64,000 nucleotides of DNA, from positions 70,857,455 to 70,921,454 of the forward strand of contig CM022948.1 of the NCBI GenBank assembly GCA_012931725.1. Direction: 5' to 3'. The notes under the pieces are model-generated. The model was given only the letters and a program-made list of their open reading frames with translations, searched no databases and was not told where the DNA came from. Both the position numbers and the translations under genes were made by a program. This DNA is from Litsea cubeba (lineage: Eukaryota; Streptophyta; Magnoliopsida; Laurales; Lauraceae). This document shows, piece by piece, positions 62,006 to 64,000 of this stretch (positions are counted from its first letter, which is position 1; every line of letters starts with the position of its first letter).

Positions 62006-63405
62006 ACGACATCCCTACTAAAGCTGCAATTCATATGTTATGTTTTTGTACTACTTGTTTTAAAGCCCTTGGATTCTAAAGCCTCGTACCATCTCTCAAG
62101 TTTCACATTCACGTCATATCTCATTTCATCAATCAACACTATATCTTTTGAGAAAATTGAGAATTAATATGAAAAAAATAGAAAAATCATAAATTCAAGT
62201 ATCATCATGTTAAATTCAGTATATTCATTTTTCATCAAGTTTCTAGTTTCAACCTTGAGAAGAATTTTCTAAATTTCAAATATCTAACTTCTCAGCAAGG
62301 TTCCAACACTACAAGGACATCCTTAAAAAACCAACAGCAAAGATTGCTTAGACAAACGTGCTTAGACAAACGCAACAGTTCGACCTCATCATCCTCATTG
62401 AGTGCATCATCATCATCATTATCGAAGCCTCTTCTAGCAGGTCCAGCTATCTTATGCCTATTTTGAAGAGTTAATTGGGGTCAACCTTAGTGATAATACT
62501 CTAAATTCTAAGAACCATTAAAATTCTTAAAATTGCAAATTCCTCTCCTTTTTTTTTGTGCTACTAAGGTGTACGCCCTCTAATATAGGGTGTGGCGGAA
62601 GGCTCTTCTTTGTCTGAGGTGTATTCCTCAAATATGCCTTATAAAGTGAGGTGTTTGCCCAAAATCCAAGCCTCTTTTCAAGATTATGCCTCCGGGCTTT
62701 TCTAAGATGCCTCACCTTGGGGCATGTCTTGGTATGTGTGTTTGAAAACACTGATTTAGTCAAAGCACTGATATAATCAAAGCTACCTTTGCATGTACAT
62801 GGATAACAAAACAGTCCTTATGAAAGGTTAAAATGTTCAAGGATCTAGGAAAATGGGGAGACTAGCGAAGACCATAGATGAAGTAGTAAGCAAAGACACA
62901 ATGGATTGTGGCATGTCTTTAGATATGGCTGAGTGGAAAAGTAGATCTTTCAAAGCAAGTTACAAGATATAAGTATGATGATGAATCAAAGCTATGTTAT
63001 TTGTTGTTGACGCATTTCAAATTAATCATCTTCATCATCATAGTTTTATCTAGGGTCGGGTTGGAAATTACAGAATAGTTTTTTTTTCTTGAGCGAATGA
63101 AGAACAAAATGCAACTTAAAGACTTTGTACTACAATGAAAGATAGCTCTTTGAAGTCTGAACCCATAGAGAAACCAGCTTAGCTCTGAACCTAAAGTGTG
63201 CAAATAATCATTAGTAGTGCAAGTGTTTACTAAAAGTACTGTGGGGTTTGTTTATCTTAGGGTTTGTATGCTTATGGTATAATAGGATTAACTCTGGTGA
63301 AGAGTCCATATCGTTTCATGGCCATTTTCGTTGTTACCATATTAATTATTATGATCTTAGTTGGAGGCTTTATGTTTGCCGTACACATAGTTTTATTCCT
63401 TTTTA
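62006..63405. other. Sequence between the copia element and the RPAP1 exons
   Basis: AT-rich, with a short (ATC)n patch at about 62409-62425. No gene is recognised, apart from possible decayed coding sequence just before 63406. Confidence 0.5.
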
Positions 63406-63953
63406 TTCATTGGAGCCTGATCTCAGGATGTCTTTGGATGATAATCACATATCTGTGATTTTAGCCTGTGCAAAAGTTATTCAATGCATACTCAGCTGTG
63501 ATGTTAATGAGAGCTTCTTCAATATTTCAGAGGTAGGATTGAAGTATTATTTATTCTGCTTCCATGAAATTGATTTTATCACTCGTTGAACTTTTCATTT
63601 TGCACCGAGCTTCATTGAAAGAAATTTAGTATTTTGAGTTGAAGGTTTCTTCACCTTACTCTTTGCTAAACTATTTAAACTTCTGTTTACAGAAATTATC
63701 TACTTATGAGAAGGATATTTGCACTGCTCCAGTATTCCAAAGTAAACAGGAAATTAATACTGGTTTTTTAAATGGGGGTTTTTGGAAGTTCAGCACAAAA
63801 CCTTCAAACATTTTCCCATTCAGTGATGAGAATGTGGATGATGAGGATGGAGGAAAACATACTATTGAGGATGATAACATTGTGGCTGGACAAGATGTTG
63901 CTGCAGGTCTCATTAGGATGGGGATACTTCCTAGGATACGATATCTTTTAGAG
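63406..63953 (+). CDS. RPAP1: RPAP1/MINIYO C-terminal fragment (two exons)
   Basis: RPAP1 (MINIYO in Arabidopsis) associates with RNA polymerase II and is needed for its nuclear import and for differentiation. Exon A ends at 63532 and reads EPDLRMSLDDNHISVILAC then ending NESFFNISE, donor gtagga. Its start is uncertain: the match begins at about 63406, though ctgatctcag ending at 63428 is a possible acceptor. Exon B (63693-63953) follows a tttacag acceptor and reads KLSTYEKDICTAPVF, then GFLNGGFWKFSTKPSNIFPF and GQDVAAGLIRMGILPRIRYL, donor gtatac. The family protein is about 1,500 aa. No 5' exons are seen upstream in the window. Confidence 0.8.
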
Positions 63954-64000
63954 GTATACACAGTTCTATCCACATCCCTCTCTCTGATATTGAAGCATGC

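Noticed and set aside
63264..63458. A 64-residue hydrophobic frame resembling a membrane protein
   Set aside because: It overlaps the RPAP1-like exon in another frame; the conserved frame explains the DNA better.

Overview
This is a nuclear segment from a flowering plant. It has spliced genes with GT-AG introns of up to 9 kb, all three protein-coding families are typical of land plants, and transposable elements sit inside nearly every long intron. The long, transposon-filled introns suit a woody lineage such as a magnoliid or early-diverging eudicot, but that placement is inference and I cannot name the species. I found no prokaryotic genes, operons, CRISPR arrays or novel gene system.

Region 1 (about 1.2-28.1 kb, minus strand) is one complete gene for a three-repeat MYB transcription factor of the MYB3R family. 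Eleven coding exons join without a frame break into 1,047 residues, preceded by a 5'-UTR exon at about 27.9-28.0 kb. All nine conserved tryptophans of the R1R2R3 domain are present. Intron 5 (8.4-17.5 kb) holds a Ty1/copia retrotransposon that itself contains a decayed hAT DNA transposon. Other introns hold SINEs, a hAT-type MITE, a palindromic 118-bp element and microsatellites.

Region 2 (28.1-34.1 kb) is intergenic. It contains a 1.23-kb segment present twice in direct orientation, a run of 31 G, and an RTE-type LINE remnant.

Region 3 (34.2-38.5 kb, plus) is a two-exon gene for a glyoxylate/hydroxypyruvate reductase (HPR2-like). It carries about eight or nine small indels that break the frame, so it is either a pseudogene or badly resolved sequence.

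Region 4 (41.5-53.4 kb, plus) holds four exons of the exocyst subunit EXO84B. They cover roughly the first 614 residues. The conserved C-terminal exons are not found in the next 10.5 kb, and there is a one-base frameshift in a T run of exon 2. Its introns contain a Mutator-like MITE, an LTR-retrotransposon fragment, L1-type LINE pieces and SINEs.

Region 5 (56.75-62.0 kb, plus) is a full-length copia element of the same family as the one in MYB3R. Its 235-bp LTRs differ at only three positions, but its pol frame has two +1 shifts. The window ends (63.4-63.95 kb, plus) with two exons from the C-terminal part of RPAP1/MINIYO, whose 5' exons are absent upstream.

The genes are functionally unrelated: cell-cycle transcription, photorespiratory reduction, exocytosis, and RNA polymerase II assembly. 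What unites the window is repeated transposon insertion, plus single-base homopolymer indels in otherwise well-conserved coding sequence. Those indels should be checked against reads before any gene is called dead.
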